DNA from: JBDHWG01 sp046328525
Lineage (GTDB): Bacteria; Chloroflexota; Anaerolineae; Epilineales; JAHCIE01
NCBI GenBank assembly: GCA_046328525.1
Contig: JAXLWK010000003.1
Location: 1,763,808 to 1,827,807 of the forward strand
DNA length: 64,000 nt
Direction: 5' to 3'
A model generated the notes under the pieces. The model made no database searches and had not been told where the DNA came from. It worked only from the letters and a program-made list of their open reading frames with translations. The first letter of the stretch is position 1; the number at the start of each line of letters is the position of its first letter. A program made the translations under genes and the position numbers. Below are positions 45,104-55,240 of the stretch, piece after piece.

Positions 45104-45670
45104 ATGGCAGTTCGTGAGATTGTGCTCGTCTCCCAGGGCAACCCTGTCCTGCGCGAGAAAGCGCGCAAAGTGGGCAAGATTGACGAGTCGGTGCGGCGCT
45201 TGATTGACGACATGGTCGAGACCATGCGCGAAGCGCCGGGTGTCGGCCTGGCCGCGCCCCAGGTCGGCGTCGGGCTGCGCATCATCGTGGTCGAGGCGCC
45301 GGAAGACGAGGACGACCCGCAGAGTGGCAAGGTCTACGCCGTCATCAACCCGGAGATCGTCAAGGTCTCGCCGGACATAGAAGAGGGCGAGGAGGGCTGC
45401 CTCTCCATCCCCTACATCAATGGCCTGGTGGACCGCCACATTTGGGTGGTCGTCAAGGGCGTAGACGCCCAGGGCCGCGAGTTCCGCATCAAGGCGCGCG
45501 ACTACGTCGCCCGCATATTCCAGCACGAGATTGACCACCTCGACGGCATCCTGTTCACTGACCGCATCACAAGCCCGGACAAGTACTGGGACATCCGCAA
45601 GAAGTCACGCCCCGCCGACGCAGACGAGGCCGGGGCAAAAGGTGAGACTGCCCCGGCAAAGTCCGGGTGA
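45104..45670 (+). CDS. def: Peptide deformylase
   Basis: The 188-residue metalloenzyme removes the formyl group from nascent proteins. All three motifs are intact: GVGLAAPQVG (46-55), EGCLSIP (97-103) with the Cys ligand, and QHEIDHLDG (140-148) with both His ligands and the catalytic Glu. The start at ATG 45104 follows AAGGTGG; the frame runs further upstream through the promoter. A short Lys/Ala-rich tail extends beyond the family end. Followed directly by a thioesterase. Confidence 0.97.
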   Translation: MAVREIVLVSQGNPVLREKARKVGKIDESVRRLIDDMVETMREAPGVGLAAPQVGVGLRIIVVEAPEDEDDPQSGKVYAVINPEIVKVSPDIEEGEEGCLSIPYINGLVDRHIWVVVKGVDAQGREFRIKARDYVARIFQHEIDHLDGILFTDRITSPDKYWDIRKKSRPADADEAGAKGETAPAKSG

Positions 45671-45677
45671 GGTCGCC

Positions 45678-46214
45678 ATGAAAGACGTGACCGAGATGCG
45701 ACAAGAGGACGCCGACGACCTGACGCGCCGCACGCGCACGATCACCTGGCAAGACCCGATGATCGGGGCGACCGCCGGCCGCGAGATGACCGGCCTCGAT
45801 TACCTGCAAGCCATCGTTCGCGGCGAGTTGCCGCCGCCGCCCATCAGCGCCCTGGTGGGGCAGCGCTTCGAGTCCGTCGAGCGAGGGCGCGTCGTCCTGT
45901 CCATCGAGCCGGCCGAGTATCACTACAACCCGATGGGCAGCGTCCACGGCGGCGTGTGGTGCACCATCCTCGACTCGGCCATGGCGTGCGCCATCCACTC
46001 GATGCTGCCGCTGGGCGTCACATTCACGACCCTGGAGCTGAAGGTCAACTTCCTGCGCCCGATGACCGTGGACACGGGGCGCGTCACCTGCGAGGGCAAG
46101 GTCATCCACGTGGGCAGCCGGGTGGCGACGGCGGAGGCGCGGCTGGTAGACGAGCGCGGCAAGCTCTACGGCCACGCCACCACGACGTGCATCGCCCTCC
46201 ACCGCCACGCGTAG
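45678..46214 (+). CDS. PaaI-type hotdog thioesterase
   Basis: The 178-residue protein carries the hotdog core NPMGSVHGGVWCTILDSAMA and TTLELKVNFLRPMTVDTGRV, typical of PaaI/YbgC-type acyl-CoA thioesterases. An N-terminal 50-residue extension precedes the domain. ATG 45678 is seven bases after the def stop, with GAGGT overlapping the stop codon. The substrate is unknown, probably an acyl- or aromatic-CoA. Confidence 0.9.
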   Translation: MKDVTEMRQEDADDLTRRTRTITWQDPMIGATAGREMTGLDYLQAIVRGELPPPPISALVGQRFESVERGRVVLSIEPAEYHYNPMGSVHGGVWCTILDSAMACAIHSMLPLGVTFTTLELKVNFLRPMTVDTGRVTCEGKVIHVGSRVATAEARLVDERGKLYGHATTTCIALHRHA

Positions 46215-46313
46215 AATACGGGGCGAACCGTAGTAACGACTTCAGTCGTTCTTCGCCCCTGGGAACGCCGGGCGTGTGACTGGGTTCCCCATCTCCTCGG
46301 CTGTGAGCGACCC

Positions 46314-48101
46314 CTACCGCCCGGGTTTCGCCTTCTGCTTCCCCTTCGACGGGCTGTTCTTCGCCGCCGCGCCATTCTTTGACGGCTGCGCCTGAGACGC
46401 GGCTGCTTTGCGCGCTGCCCGCGCCTTCGCCGCCTCCGCCGCCTGGCGCGCCGCTTCCTCTTCCTGCCGCCTCTTCTCCAGATAGTAGGTGTAGTTGCCC
46501 AGGTACTCGATCAGGCGGCCCGCCCGCAGTTCCACGATGCGCGTGCAGATGCGATCCAGGAAGTAGCGATCGTGGGAGATGATGAGCGTCGTCCCCTTGT
46601 AGTCCTGGAGGGCATCCTCCAGTACCTCGCACGCCGGGATGTCCAGGTTGTTGGTCGGCTCGTCCAGCAGCAGGAAGTTGGCCGGGCTGAGCATCATCTT
46701 GGCAATCTGTAGCCGCGCCTTCTCCCCCCCGCTCAGCGTCCGCACCGGCTGCTGCGCCATCTCGAAGTTGAACAGGAATCGCCCCAGGTAGTTGTACGCC
46801 TCTTTCTCGTACAGCGCCTTGAGGGAGCGCACCTCCTGCAAGGGCGTCGCGTCGTAGTTCAGCGTCTGGTGCTCCTGGGAGTAGTAGCTCACGTCCACAC
46901 TCGGCCCCAGCTTGATACTCCCCCACGTCGGCTGCTCCCGCCCCAGGATCAGGCGAAACAGCACCGACTTGCCCGCGCCGTTCGGCCCCACCAACCCGAC
47001 GCGCTCGCCTTGCCACAGCAGCAAGTCCACGTCGTGCAGGATGAACTCCTCGCCGTCGAACGACTTAGCAACGTCCTCGATCTCCAGCACCTTGTCGGAG
47101 CCGCGCACCGTCGTCTGGAACGTCAGGCCCATCGTCTTGCGTTCCAGCGTCGGCCTGTCCACGCGCTCGTCCGCCAGCCGCTCCATGCGCCGCTCGACGT
47201 TGCGCGCCCGCTTGATCATCTTCTCATTCTGGCCGCCGCTGCTATACGAGATGATGCGGAGCATGGATTGGCGCAGGCGTTCGATTTCGCGGCTCTGCAC
47301 CTCGAACATCTTCTGCTGCGCCAGCAGCGCCTGGCGCTTGGCGAACGCATACTCGGAGTAGTTGCCGGGCCACATCACGATCTTGCCGTCTTCCAGCTCG
47401 GCGATCTCCTCCGCCACAACGTCGAGCAGGTAGCGGTCGTGGGAGATGATGACCACCGTGCCAGGGTAATCGTTGATGAGCTTCTCCAGGAACACCTTGC
47501 CGTCCATGTCCAGGTGGTTGTCAGGCTCATCCAGGAGCAGGATGTCCGGCCCCATCACCAGCAGCCGCGCCAGCCCGACGAGCTTCTTCTGGCCGCCGGA
47601 CAGCACAGCGCACCTGAGCGACAGGTCGTCTTCGCTGAAGCCCAGGCCGCGCAGCGTGGACACGACGCGGTTGTGGTAGTTCAGGCCGCCGTGCCGCTCG
47701 TAGTCGGCCAGGGCGCGCTCGTGCTGAGTCATCACTTCGCTCAGGCGCTCCATGTCCTCGTACACCGCCGGATCGGCCATGTCAGCCTCGAGCAGGTGCA
47801 GCCGGGCTTCGAGCGCCTGGATGCGCGGCGAAGCCAGCAGCGCCTCCTCCAGCACGGTGTTGTGCGGGTTCAGGGCCGGCTCCTGGGGAAGATAGCCGAG
47901 GGATGCCCCCGACTCCTGCCAGATAGCGCCGCCGTCGGGCTTCATCTCGCCCGCCAGGAGCTTGAACAGGGTGGACTTGCCCGCGCCGTTCGCGCCGACC
48001 ATGCCCACCTTGCTGCCCTTTTGCACCTGCCAGGACAACGCCTCAAAGATGGTGTGCCCACCGTAGTGCTTTTCCAGGTTGCTTACGCTCAAGACTAACA
48101 T
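46314..48101 (-). CDS. ABC-F family ATPase (translation factor-like)
   Basis: The 595-residue protein has two ABC domains in one chain and no membrane segment. Walker A GANGAGKST is near residue 38, signature LSGGQKKL near 170, the second Walker A GPNGAGKS near 365, and LSGGEKARL near 455. The linker between domains is charged, and a Lys/Ala-rich tail ends the protein. ABC-F proteins act on ribosomes. The long basic tail resembles Uup/YfmR-like members. The ATG overlaps the phosphoesterase stop by seven bases. Confidence 0.92.
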   Translation of the reverse strand: MLVLSVSNLEKHYGGHTIFEALSWQVQKGSKVGMVGANGAGKSTLFKLLAGEMKPDGGAIWQESGASLGYLPQEPALNPHNTVLEEALLASPRIQALEARLHLLEADMADPAVYEDMERLSEVMTQHERALADYERHGGLNYHNRVVSTLRGLGFSEDDLSLRCAVLSGGQKKLVGLARLLVMGPDILLLDEPDNHLDMDGKVFLEKLINDYPGTVVIISHDRYLLDVVAEEIAELEDGKIVMWPGNYSEYAFAKRQALLAQQKMFEVQSREIERLRQSMLRIISYSSGGQNEKMIKRARNVERRMERLADERVDRPTLERKTMGLTFQTTVRGSDKVLEIEDVAKSFDGEEFILHDVDLLLWQGERVGLVGPNGAGKSVLFRLILGREQPTWGSIKLGPSVDVSYYSQEHQTLNYDATPLQEVRSLKALYEKEAYNYLGRFLFNFEMAQQPVRTLSGGEKARLQIAKMMLSPANFLLLDEPTNNLDIPACEVLEDALQDYKGTTLIISHDRYFLDRICTRIVELRAGRLIEYLGNYTYYLEKRRQEEEAARQAAEAAKARAARKAAASQAQPSKNGAAAKNSPSKGKQKAKPGR

Positions 48102-48898
48102 GGCTCTGCCTCAAGTTGATAGATGAACCCCGGCCCACCGCGATACATTCCGCCGTCAATGTTGACACACAGCCCGTTGGCATAGACCAGCGGCCAGGCG
48201 ACGATCTCGGCTGGACACTGAAGGACGTGGGAGATAGGGGTGTGACCGTGAACCAGCTGCCGACTGCCGAATGCCGCCAGGAACCTGGCCGCTCGCTCAG
48301 GCCCGCCCGGCTCCCGCTCATCGAAGGCATGGCGCATGGCGAACCCGTCCAACATGTCGTCCCAGTCGGTCACGCTATCGCCGAGCAGGACGCGGCGAAA
48401 GGCCGCGTTGATGTCCTCGATGCTCCGCCCATACCCCAGGTAGAACGTCGAGTCGGCGTGGGCCAGCAGGGTCTCGCCGACGCGGGCCAGGGCCGGCCGC
48501 CGGCTCAGCCACGCCATGTGGTCGGGAGTGAGCCGCGCCAGATCCTCGGCCTGACCGCCGTTGCGCTCCCAATGGTAGCGGAAATCGCGGCGCGGCGCGG
48601 ACAGAGAGGCGGCGCCGAACTGCTGCACCGCCATGATCAAGATGTCGTGGTTGCCGAGCAGCGCCTCCACCTGGCCCCCGGCGTCCGCCGCCTCCCCCTG
48701 AAGGCGCATGACCAGGTCAACGACGCCTGTGCCGTCCGGCCCGCGGTCGAAGAAGTCGCCCATGAACCACAGCGACGCCGCGCCGCCCTGCCAGCGCACA
48801 TCCTCGTCCACCAGGCCGGACTGGCGCAGCAGCCGCGTCAGCTTGCCCAGATAGCCATGCACATCGCCCATCAGATAGACCGGGCTGGTTCCGACCAT
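48095..48898 (-). CDS. Metallophosphoesterase of the PPP/ApaH-like group
   Basis: The 267-residue protein has all signature blocks: GDVHG near residue 12, GDFFDRGP near 47, LLGNHD near 82 and LVHGHTP near 217. These bind two metals in calcineurin-like phosphoesterases. The substrate could be a protein phosphate, a dinucleotide polyphosphate or another phosphoester; the sequence does not decide. It is the first gene of a pair with the ABC-F gene. Confidence 0.9.
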   Translation of the reverse strand: MVGTSPVYLMGDVHGYLGKLTRLLRQSGLVDEDVRWQGGAASLWFMGDFFDRGPDGTGVVDLVMRLQGEAADAGGQVEALLGNHDILIMAVQQFGAASLSAPRRDFRYHWERNGGQAEDLARLTPDHMAWLSRRPALARVGETLLAHADSTFYLGYGRSIEDINAAFRRVLLGDSVTDWDDMLDGFAMRHAFDEREPGGPERAARFLAAFGSRQLVHGHTPISHVLQCPAEIVAWPLVYANGLCVNIDGGMYRGGPGFIYQLEAEPC

Positions 48899-49061
48899 GC
48901 CATCCTCCGTGTCGCCCCGGGGAGCCGCCTGGGGCCGCGTGATATGATATACCGGTCCTGCCCGAAACGCATCATCCGTCTGGCATATTCTACATCAGCC
49001 TTTCGCTCTCCGCCCCTACACGCAGTATACTTCTGCCCTGCACTTCCCCAGATATGGAGCC

Positions 49062-50261
49062 ATGACCATGTACCCGTCCATCAATATCCCACCGTCCGAG
49101 TTCGCCGCCCGCCGCGCCCGCCTGGCCGAACACCTCGCGGCCCAGAATCTGACCGGCGTCGTCCTGTTCGACAACTACTACATCCTCTACTACTCCGCCT
49201 TCGCCTTCATCCCCACCGAGCGCCCGATGGCGTTCGTCATGACGGCCGAGGGCCAGGCCGGCCTATTCGTCCCGCGCCTGGAGCTGGAACACGCGAAGTC
49301 CAAGAGCGGCATCGAGCGCGTAGACAGTTATGTCGAGTACCCGGATAACCCGCACCCGATGCAGCGCCTGCGCCACATGCTGGCGGACATGGGCATCGGC
49401 GGGCGGATCGGAGCCGACAGCGACGGCTACCCCTGGATTTTCGGCTACCGCGGGCCGTCCCTGTCCGAGCTGACCGGCGCGGCCGTGACGCCGGTAGCGG
49501 CGTTCGTCGAGGATTCGTTGATGATTAAGAGTCCGGCCGAGATTGCCCTGATTCGGGAGAGCGTCACGTGGGGTCATCTGGCCCACGTCCTCTTGCAGCG
49601 CTACACCCGCGTCGGCGCTACCGAAACCGAGGTCAGCCTGCGCGTCAGCACGGAGGCGACGCTGGCAATGATGGATGCCATCGGGCCGCTGTATGCCGCG
49701 CAAAGCACGTATGGCAGCGGGGCGTCGGCCGGCTATCGCGGGCAGATTGGGCGCAACGCCGCCATCCCCCACGCCCTTGCCAACAACATCGCCTTCCAGG
49801 CCGGCGACGTGTTGGTGACGGGCGCGGGCGCGCCAGTCTGGGGCTACAACTCGGAGCTGGAGCGCACGATGTTCGTCGGGCAGCCGTCGGACCAGCAGCG
49901 CCGCATGTTCGACCACATGAAGGCCGTCCAGGAAGTCGCCTTCGCCGCGCTGCGGCCCGGCGCGCTCTGCTCCGACGTGGACCGCGCGGTGCGCGCCTAC
50001 TACGAGCAGCACGACCTGATGCCGTACTGGAAGCACCACTCCGGCCACGCCATCGGCCTGCGCTACCACGAAGCGCCCTTCCTCGACACTGGCGATGACA
50101 CCGTGCTGAAGCCGGGCATGCTGTTTACCGTCGAGCCGGGCCTCTATGCCGCCGGCCTGGGTGGCTTCCGCCACTCCGACACGGTGCTGATGACTGAAGA
50201 CGGGCTGGAGATGCTGACGTACTACCCGCGCGACCTGGAAAGCCTGACGATTCCGGTGTGA
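49062..50261 (+). CDS. M24-fold protein, creatinase-like (degenerate metal site)
   Basis: The 399-residue protein has the N-terminal creatinase domain (about 10-150) and the pita-bread domain (about 165-395). In the second domain the usual Asp-Asp-His-Glu-Glu metal set is only partly kept. The first Asp is Gly (LVTGAGAP), the second Asp is Glu (NSELERTMF), the His (SGHAIG) and first Glu (TVEPGLY) are present, and the last Glu is Ser (GFRHSDTV). Creatinase and related hydrolases also lack the metals and keep a LERT motif. A C-N hydrolase such as a creatinase- or ectoine-hydrolase-like enzyme is more likely than an aminopeptidase P. A TATACT is at 49026-49031. Confidence 0.82.
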   Translation: MTMYPSINIPPSEFAARRARLAEHLAAQNLTGVVLFDNYYILYYSAFAFIPTERPMAFVMTAEGQAGLFVPRLELEHAKSKSGIERVDSYVEYPDNPHPMQRLRHMLADMGIGGRIGADSDGYPWIFGYRGPSLSELTGAAVTPVAAFVEDSLMIKSPAEIALIRESVTWGHLAHVLLQRYTRVGATETEVSLRVSTEATLAMMDAIGPLYAAQSTYGSGASAGYRGQIGRNAAIPHALANNIAFQAGDVLVTGAGAPVWGYNSELERTMFVGQPSDQQRRMFDHMKAVQEVAFAALRPGALCSDVDRAVRAYYEQHDLMPYWKHHSGHAIGLRYHEAPFLDTGDDTVLKPGMLFTVEPGLYAAGLGGFRHSDTVLMTEDGLEMLTYYPRDLESLTIPV

Positions 50262-50262
50262 G

Positions 50263-50673
50263 ATGACTGTGGAACGAGAGCGCCTGCCGCTGTTCGTCTA
50301 CGGCACGCTGCGCCCCGGCGGCGCGGCGTTTGGGCGCATCGCCCTGTTCGTCCGTGGCATCGAGCGGGCGCGCCTACCCTCCCACGATCTGTACGACCTG
50401 GGGGCTTACCCAATGGCCCTGCCCGGCGCGGGCGTTGTGGTCGGCGAGCTGCTGACGCTCCACTCGGAGACCTACACCTACGCGCTGCACCGCCTGGACC
50501 GCTACGAGGGCTACGACGCGGCGCAGGACGACGGCCTGTACCTTCGGCGGCGCGTGACCGTCACCACCGCCGAAGGCCAGGCCGTCGCTGCCTGGACGTA
50601 CCTGGGCACGGCGGAGTCCATCGCCGACCGACCGCCAATCCCTAGCGGCGACTGGCTGGCGCGACATCGTTAG
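50263..50673 (+). CDS. Gamma-glutamylcyclotransferase-like (AIG2) protein
   Basis: The 136-residue protein begins near LFVYGTLRPGG, the substrate-loop motif of the GGCT/AIG2 fold, and has LDRYEGYD with the likely catalytic Glu, then YLRRRVTVTT and WTYLG. Enzymes of this fold cyclise gamma-glutamyl compounds to 5-oxoproline. ATG 50263 is one base after the M24 stop, so the two are probably expressed together. Confidence 0.88.
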   Translation: MTVERERLPLFVYGTLRPGGAAFGRIALFVRGIERARLPSHDLYDLGAYPMALPGAGVVVGELLTLHSETYTYALHRLDRYEGYDAAQDDGLYLRRRVTVTTAEGQAVAAWTYLGTAESIADRPPIPSGDWLARHR

Positions 50674-50696
50674 CGCGTTTCGCGTTCCATCGGAGG

Positions 50697-50725
50697 GTAG
50701 GGGCAGGTTTGAAACCTGCCCCTAC
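50697..50725. repeat. GTAG...CTAC REP-like palindrome
   Basis: GTAGGGGCAGGTTT (50697-50710) and AAACCTGCCCCTAC (50712-50725) are perfect inverted arms with a single central G. The element lies between convergent genes. This exact style (GTAG foot, GGGCAGGTTT body) is a common dispersed element in environmental bacteria. Confidence 0.8.
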
Positions 50726-50730
50726 GTCAA

Positions 50731-51765
50731 TTAGCGACCGGGTTCGCGGGGTGGCTCGATCCAGGTAGCGTCGCCGGCGTCCCTGGGCGGCACGATGCGG
50801 TAGCGGAAATCCACGTAGGCGCCGCCGAACACCCCGAAGGCGCTGCGGTCCAGCGCCCGCGAGGTGACGCCGGCACACGGCGCGAGCGTCCCGCCGACGG
50901 CCGCCAGCCAGTCCGGTAGCGGCGGCGGGTCGGCCATTACCGCCACCGTCACGCCGGCCGGCAGATTGACTCCCAGAAGCAGCGCCTCACCGCGCGCGTC
51001 TGTCGCCGCCAACCGGGTGAGGCCGTCCGGCGTGCGCAGAGTGATCGTCGTCTGTGGCAGCGGCAGATCGCCGGAGTTGAGGATGCCGTTGCACGCGCGG
51101 TCAATGTACGCGCGGACGGCGATGCGGCCGTAGCACACATCGGCGGCCGACGCCGGGACGCACCGCGTTGGGAAAGCCGTCGGGGTTGCCGTAGCAGTCA
51201 CAGTGGGCGTCGGCGTAGCGGTCGCGGTGGGCGTCGGCGTGGCCGTTGGGGTCGAAGTCGCCGTGAGTGTCGCGGTCGGTGAGGGTGTCGCGGTATCGGC
51301 GCTGGGGGGCAGCGGAGTCGCGGTGAGCGTATCAGCGCCCGGAATCGAGAGGGGCGCCGAAGCGCACGTCATCTTCTCGCCGCCGCACTCTACCGCGAAC
51401 TGGACGGTGTAGCTACCCGGCGCAAGCGGCGGCAGCGACACGTCAATGTTCCAGGGCGTCACGATAGCCGCGCACAGCTCGCTGCACGAGCGTTCGTGCG
51501 CGCTCACGACGACGACATCGCCCGACACAGCATAGCCGGTGTATTCCGGGGTGCAGGCATCTGAGGACACGCCAAGAACGCGCAGTGTCACGGGGTGGCC
51601 CGGCTCGACCGTCGGCGAGATGAGATGGATGCTGATATCGGTGTTGCCGTGGCAGTTGGGCGGCTCGTCCGCATGCGCCGACCGAGGCCCGGCGGCGGGC
51701 ATCGTTCCCAGCCCAACCCCGATCAGCAGGCTCAGGATCGCCGACACAAATATGAACACTCTCAC
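50731..51765 (-). CDS. Secreted Thr/Pro-linker protein, Cys-rich
   Basis: The product (344 residues from GTG 51765, AAGGACG upstream) starts with a signal peptide (VFIFVSAILSLLIGVGL). It then has an Ig-like or CARDB-like N-terminal domain (about 35-145) with paired Cys, a Thr/Pro/Ala linker (about 150-205) made of TATPTPTAT-type repeats, and a C-terminal domain (about 210-340). The C-terminal domain has a SdrD/Cna-B-like pattern (YIDRACNGILNSGDLPLPQT then ITLRTPDG). It is probably an extracellular structural protein; no sorting signal is evident. Confidence 0.8.
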   Translation of the reverse strand: MRVFIFVSAILSLLIGVGLGTMPAAGPRSAHADEPPNCHGNTDISIHLISPTVEPGHPVTLRVLGVSSDACTPEYTGYAVSGDVVVVSAHERSCSELCAAIVTPWNIDVSLPPLAPGSYTVQFAVECGGEKMTCASAPLSIPGADTLTATPLPPSADTATPSPTATLTATSTPTATPTPTATATPTPTVTATATPTAFPTRCVPASAADVCYGRIAVRAYIDRACNGILNSGDLPLPQTTITLRTPDGLTRLAATDARGEALLLGVNLPAGVTVAVMADPPPLPDWLAAVGGTLAPCAGVTSRALDRSAFGVFGGAYVDFRYRIVPPRDAGDATWIEPPREPGR

Positions 51766-51854
51766 ACGCTCGTCCTTGTCTTCCCCCCGAAATCCTGGCT
51801 CGGTTCCGCCACTCGGAGGCCCCTTCCGCAAGTAGCATACCACACGCAACTGAG

Positions 51855-51860
51855 TATAAT
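51855..51860 (+). promoter_or_regulatory. -10 element of the ABC-F leader transcript
   Basis: TATAAT followed by TGG, with no good -35 at 16-18 bases. It is placed to start a transcript near 51867, which would include the whole leader described in the next entries. Confidence 0.5.
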
Positions 51861-51878
51861 TGGTAACGTATAGAGAGT

Positions 51879-51908
51879 CGAGCGCGTTAGCGCCTCGAAC
51901 GCTTTTTT
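51879..51908 (+). terminator. Candidate leader terminator
   Basis: CGAGCGC (51879-51885) can pair with GCGCCTCG (51890-51897) with one bulge. Alternatively GCGTT (51884-51888) pairs with AACGC (51898-51902) right before TTTTTT (51903-51908). Either hairpin plus the T run could stop transcription ahead of the ABC-F gene. Confidence 0.45.
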
Positions 51909-51925
51909 CACACGGGAGACCACCA

Positions 51926-51961
51926 GTGACCGACCTGACTACCCTCCACCTGAACCGTTAG
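51926..51961 (+). CDS. Leader peptide MTDLTTLHLNR upstream of ABC-F gene
   Basis: An 11-codon ORF runs from GTG 51926 to TAG 51961, with GGGAGA (51914-51919) six bases upstream. It ends four bases before a strong hairpin. Short leader ORFs of this type precede many drug-inducible ABC-F resistance genes, where ribosome stalling on the leader switches expression. I see no known stalling motif, so the function is inferred from position. Confidence 0.55.
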   Translation: MTDLTTLHLNR

Positions 51962-51965
51962 CCCC

Positions 51966-52012
51966 GCGAGGGATAGTCAAACTGTCCCTCGCCGACTCCA
52001 CACAGCGAGGGA
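51966..52012 (+). promoter_or_regulatory. Mutually exclusive hairpins controlling the ABC-F ribosome site
   Basis: GCGAGGGATAGT (51966-51977) pairs with ACTGTCCCTCGC (51981-51992) in a 12-bp stem with one G-U pair. The same TCCCTCGC (51985-51992) can instead pair with a second GCGAGGGA (52005-52012), which contains the ribosome-binding site GAGGGA for ATG 52016. The two structures exclude each other. A ribosome at the leader stop would cover the first GCGAGGGA and favour the second, inhibitory structure; stalling earlier would leave the site free. Confidence 0.6.
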
Positions 52013-52015
52013 AGC

Positions 52016-53704
<1,689 letters not shown>

Positions 53705-53778
53705 GGGGCCGCTTTCAGGGTCCGCCACCTATTATACGCGCTGTGGCATGCGCCGCCAACAGGCTGCCACGGACTCTT

Positions 53779-53806
53779 TTGTCCTGGCGCAGCCCTGTGT
53801 TATACT
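53779..53806 (+). promoter_or_regulatory. Promoter for the Nudix gene
   Basis: TTGTCC (53779-53784), 16-base spacer, TATACT (53801-53806). Confidence 0.6.
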
Positions 53807-53880
53807 TGCAGCCGGAATGTGGCTACCCCTTCCCAATCCCTTCGGCCACATGCGTCTGTCGAGAACGAAAAGCCATCTTT

Positions 53881-54345
53881 ATGTCCACCCCTCTTCCGCG
53901 GCCAACGGTTGCCGTTGGCGGCATCATTGTTGACGAGAACCGCATCCTCCTGATCCAGCGCGGCCACGCCCCGAATCAGGGGCTATGGACCGTGCCGGGC
54001 GGCCGCGTCGAGTGGGGCGAAACGCTGCGCGAGGCCGTGGTGCGCGAGGTGCGCGAGGAGACGGGGCTGACCGTCGAGCCTGGCCCATTGGTCGTCATCG
54101 TGGACCGCATGAGCCGTCCGGATGCCGAGGCGCCTTACCATTTCATCATCCTGGATTTCTTGGCCCGTTCCCTGGGCGGCGTCCTTCAGGCCGGCGACGA
54201 CGCGGCGGCGGCGCGCTGGGTCGCGCCCGGCGAGTGGGAAGCGCTGCCGACCACGGACGGTCTGGGGCCGGTGCTGGAGAAAGCGCTGCGCATGGCGGCC
54301 ATGCCAGGCATTTGGGAGACAACAGATTATGTTGGTAAAGAGTAG
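53881..54345 (+). CDS. Nudix hydrolase
   Basis: The 154-residue protein has a full Nudix box (GGRVEWGETLREAVVREVRE then ETGL, about residues 40-63), matching Gx5Ex7REUXEEXGU. It follows a short strand (VAVGGIIVDENRILLIQRGH) as usual. It hydrolyses a nucleoside diphosphate linked to another moiety; MutT-like or ADP-sugar types are both possible. The 3' end overlaps the next gene by 17 bases. Confidence 0.93.
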   Translation: MSTPLPRPTVAVGGIIVDENRILLIQRGHAPNQGLWTVPGGRVEWGETLREAVVREVREETGLTVEPGPLVVIVDRMSRPDAEAPYHFIILDFLARSLGGVLQAGDDAAAARWVAPGEWEALPTTDGLGPVLEKALRMAAMPGIWETTDYVGKE

Positions 54346-55228
54346 CTGGTGGCGGCCACTCCGCGGCGATCCGATGGGCTGGCTGCTCGACTACGACAAC
54401 CCGGCCGTCCATTACTACGTCCTGACCGACCTGCTCACCCGCCACACCGACGTGCCGGCGGTGCGCGACGCGCGCCGCAGCCTGGCCTCCAACCCCATCG
54501 CCAAGCGCATCCTCGAGCAGCACATCCACGATAGTGGCTGGGGAGCGACGGCCGGCGCAAAGCGAGCCAGCGTTCAGGCGACGGTGGATCACCTGGTGCT
54601 CCTGGCAGAGTTGGGCGCGCCCGGCAACGATACCCGCATCGCCACCGCCGCCGATTGGGCGCTGGAGCAGATGCAGACGGCCGACGGCGACTACGAGGTG
54701 CCGGGTGTGTTCCTGTGGGCGGTGCTGCGCTTCCGCTACTACGAGGACCTGCGCATCCGCCGCGCCGTCAAGCGCGCCGCGAAGTACCTCGTCGCGCGCG
54801 GCACACCGCAGGAGCCGACCGAGCGCACGGCGTGGGACTCGCTGCCGTATGTCTGGGCGCTCCTCCAGCTCCCGGATGAAGAGCGCAGCCGAGGCATCGA
54901 GGCCGCCATCGAGACCGGGCTGGCCGAGATCGAGGCGCTGGACTGGGAGAACCTGCCGCCGGAGCGCCTCGCGTTCGGCTTCCCGCACCTCGGCGAGCCT
55001 GACTTGTTGTTTGCGCTGCGCGTCCTGGCGGAGGCTCAGCGGGTCACGCACGAGCGCGTCAAGCCGGGCATCCAGGTCATGCTCCAGCACCAGAATGAGC
55101 GCGGCCGCTGGCCGCTCATGCGCAACCACGACGACCGCCTGCTCGTCGTCGTGGAAGAGGTCGGGCCGGAGAGCAAGTGGAGCACACTCAACGCCCTCCG
55201 CGCCCTGCAGGCGACAGAAATTCTCTAA
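54329..55228 (+). CDS. Prenyltransferase/squalene-cyclase-like alpha/alpha-barrel protein
   Basis: The 299-residue protein shows repeated helical segments (ASVQATVDHLVLLAELG, TAADWALEQMQTADGDYEVP, KRAAKYLVARGTP, ALRVLAEAQRV, NERGRWPLMRN). This is reminiscent of the alpha6/alpha6 toroid of terpenoid cyclases and prenyltransferases with QW-like turns. The catalytic DxDD of squalene cyclases is not visible, so enzymatic function is uncertain. ATG 54329 overlaps the Nudix 3' end; another ATG at 54374 is possible. I cannot assign a substrate. Confidence 0.7.
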   Translation: MLVKSSWWRPLRGDPMGWLLDYDNPAVHYYVLTDLLTRHTDVPAVRDARRSLASNPIAKRILEQHIHDSGWGATAGAKRASVQATVDHLVLLAELGAPGNDTRIATAADWALEQMQTADGDYEVPGVFLWAVLRFRYYEDLRIRRAVKRAAKYLVARGTPQEPTERTAWDSLPYVWALLQLPDEERSRGIEAAIETGLAEIEALDWENLPPERLAFGFPHLGEPDLLFALRVLAEAQRVTHERVKPGIQVMLQHQNERGRWPLMRNHDDRLLVVVEEVGPESKWSTLNALRALQATEIL

Positions 55229-55240
55229 AGGAGACCCCAC

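Noticed and set aside
51966..51992. Intrinsic terminator before the ABC-F gene at this hairpin
   Set aside because: The stem is strong, but no T tract follows (GCCGACTCC). A control role on the ribosome site fits better; the T6-associated hairpin at 51879-51908 is the better terminator candidate.
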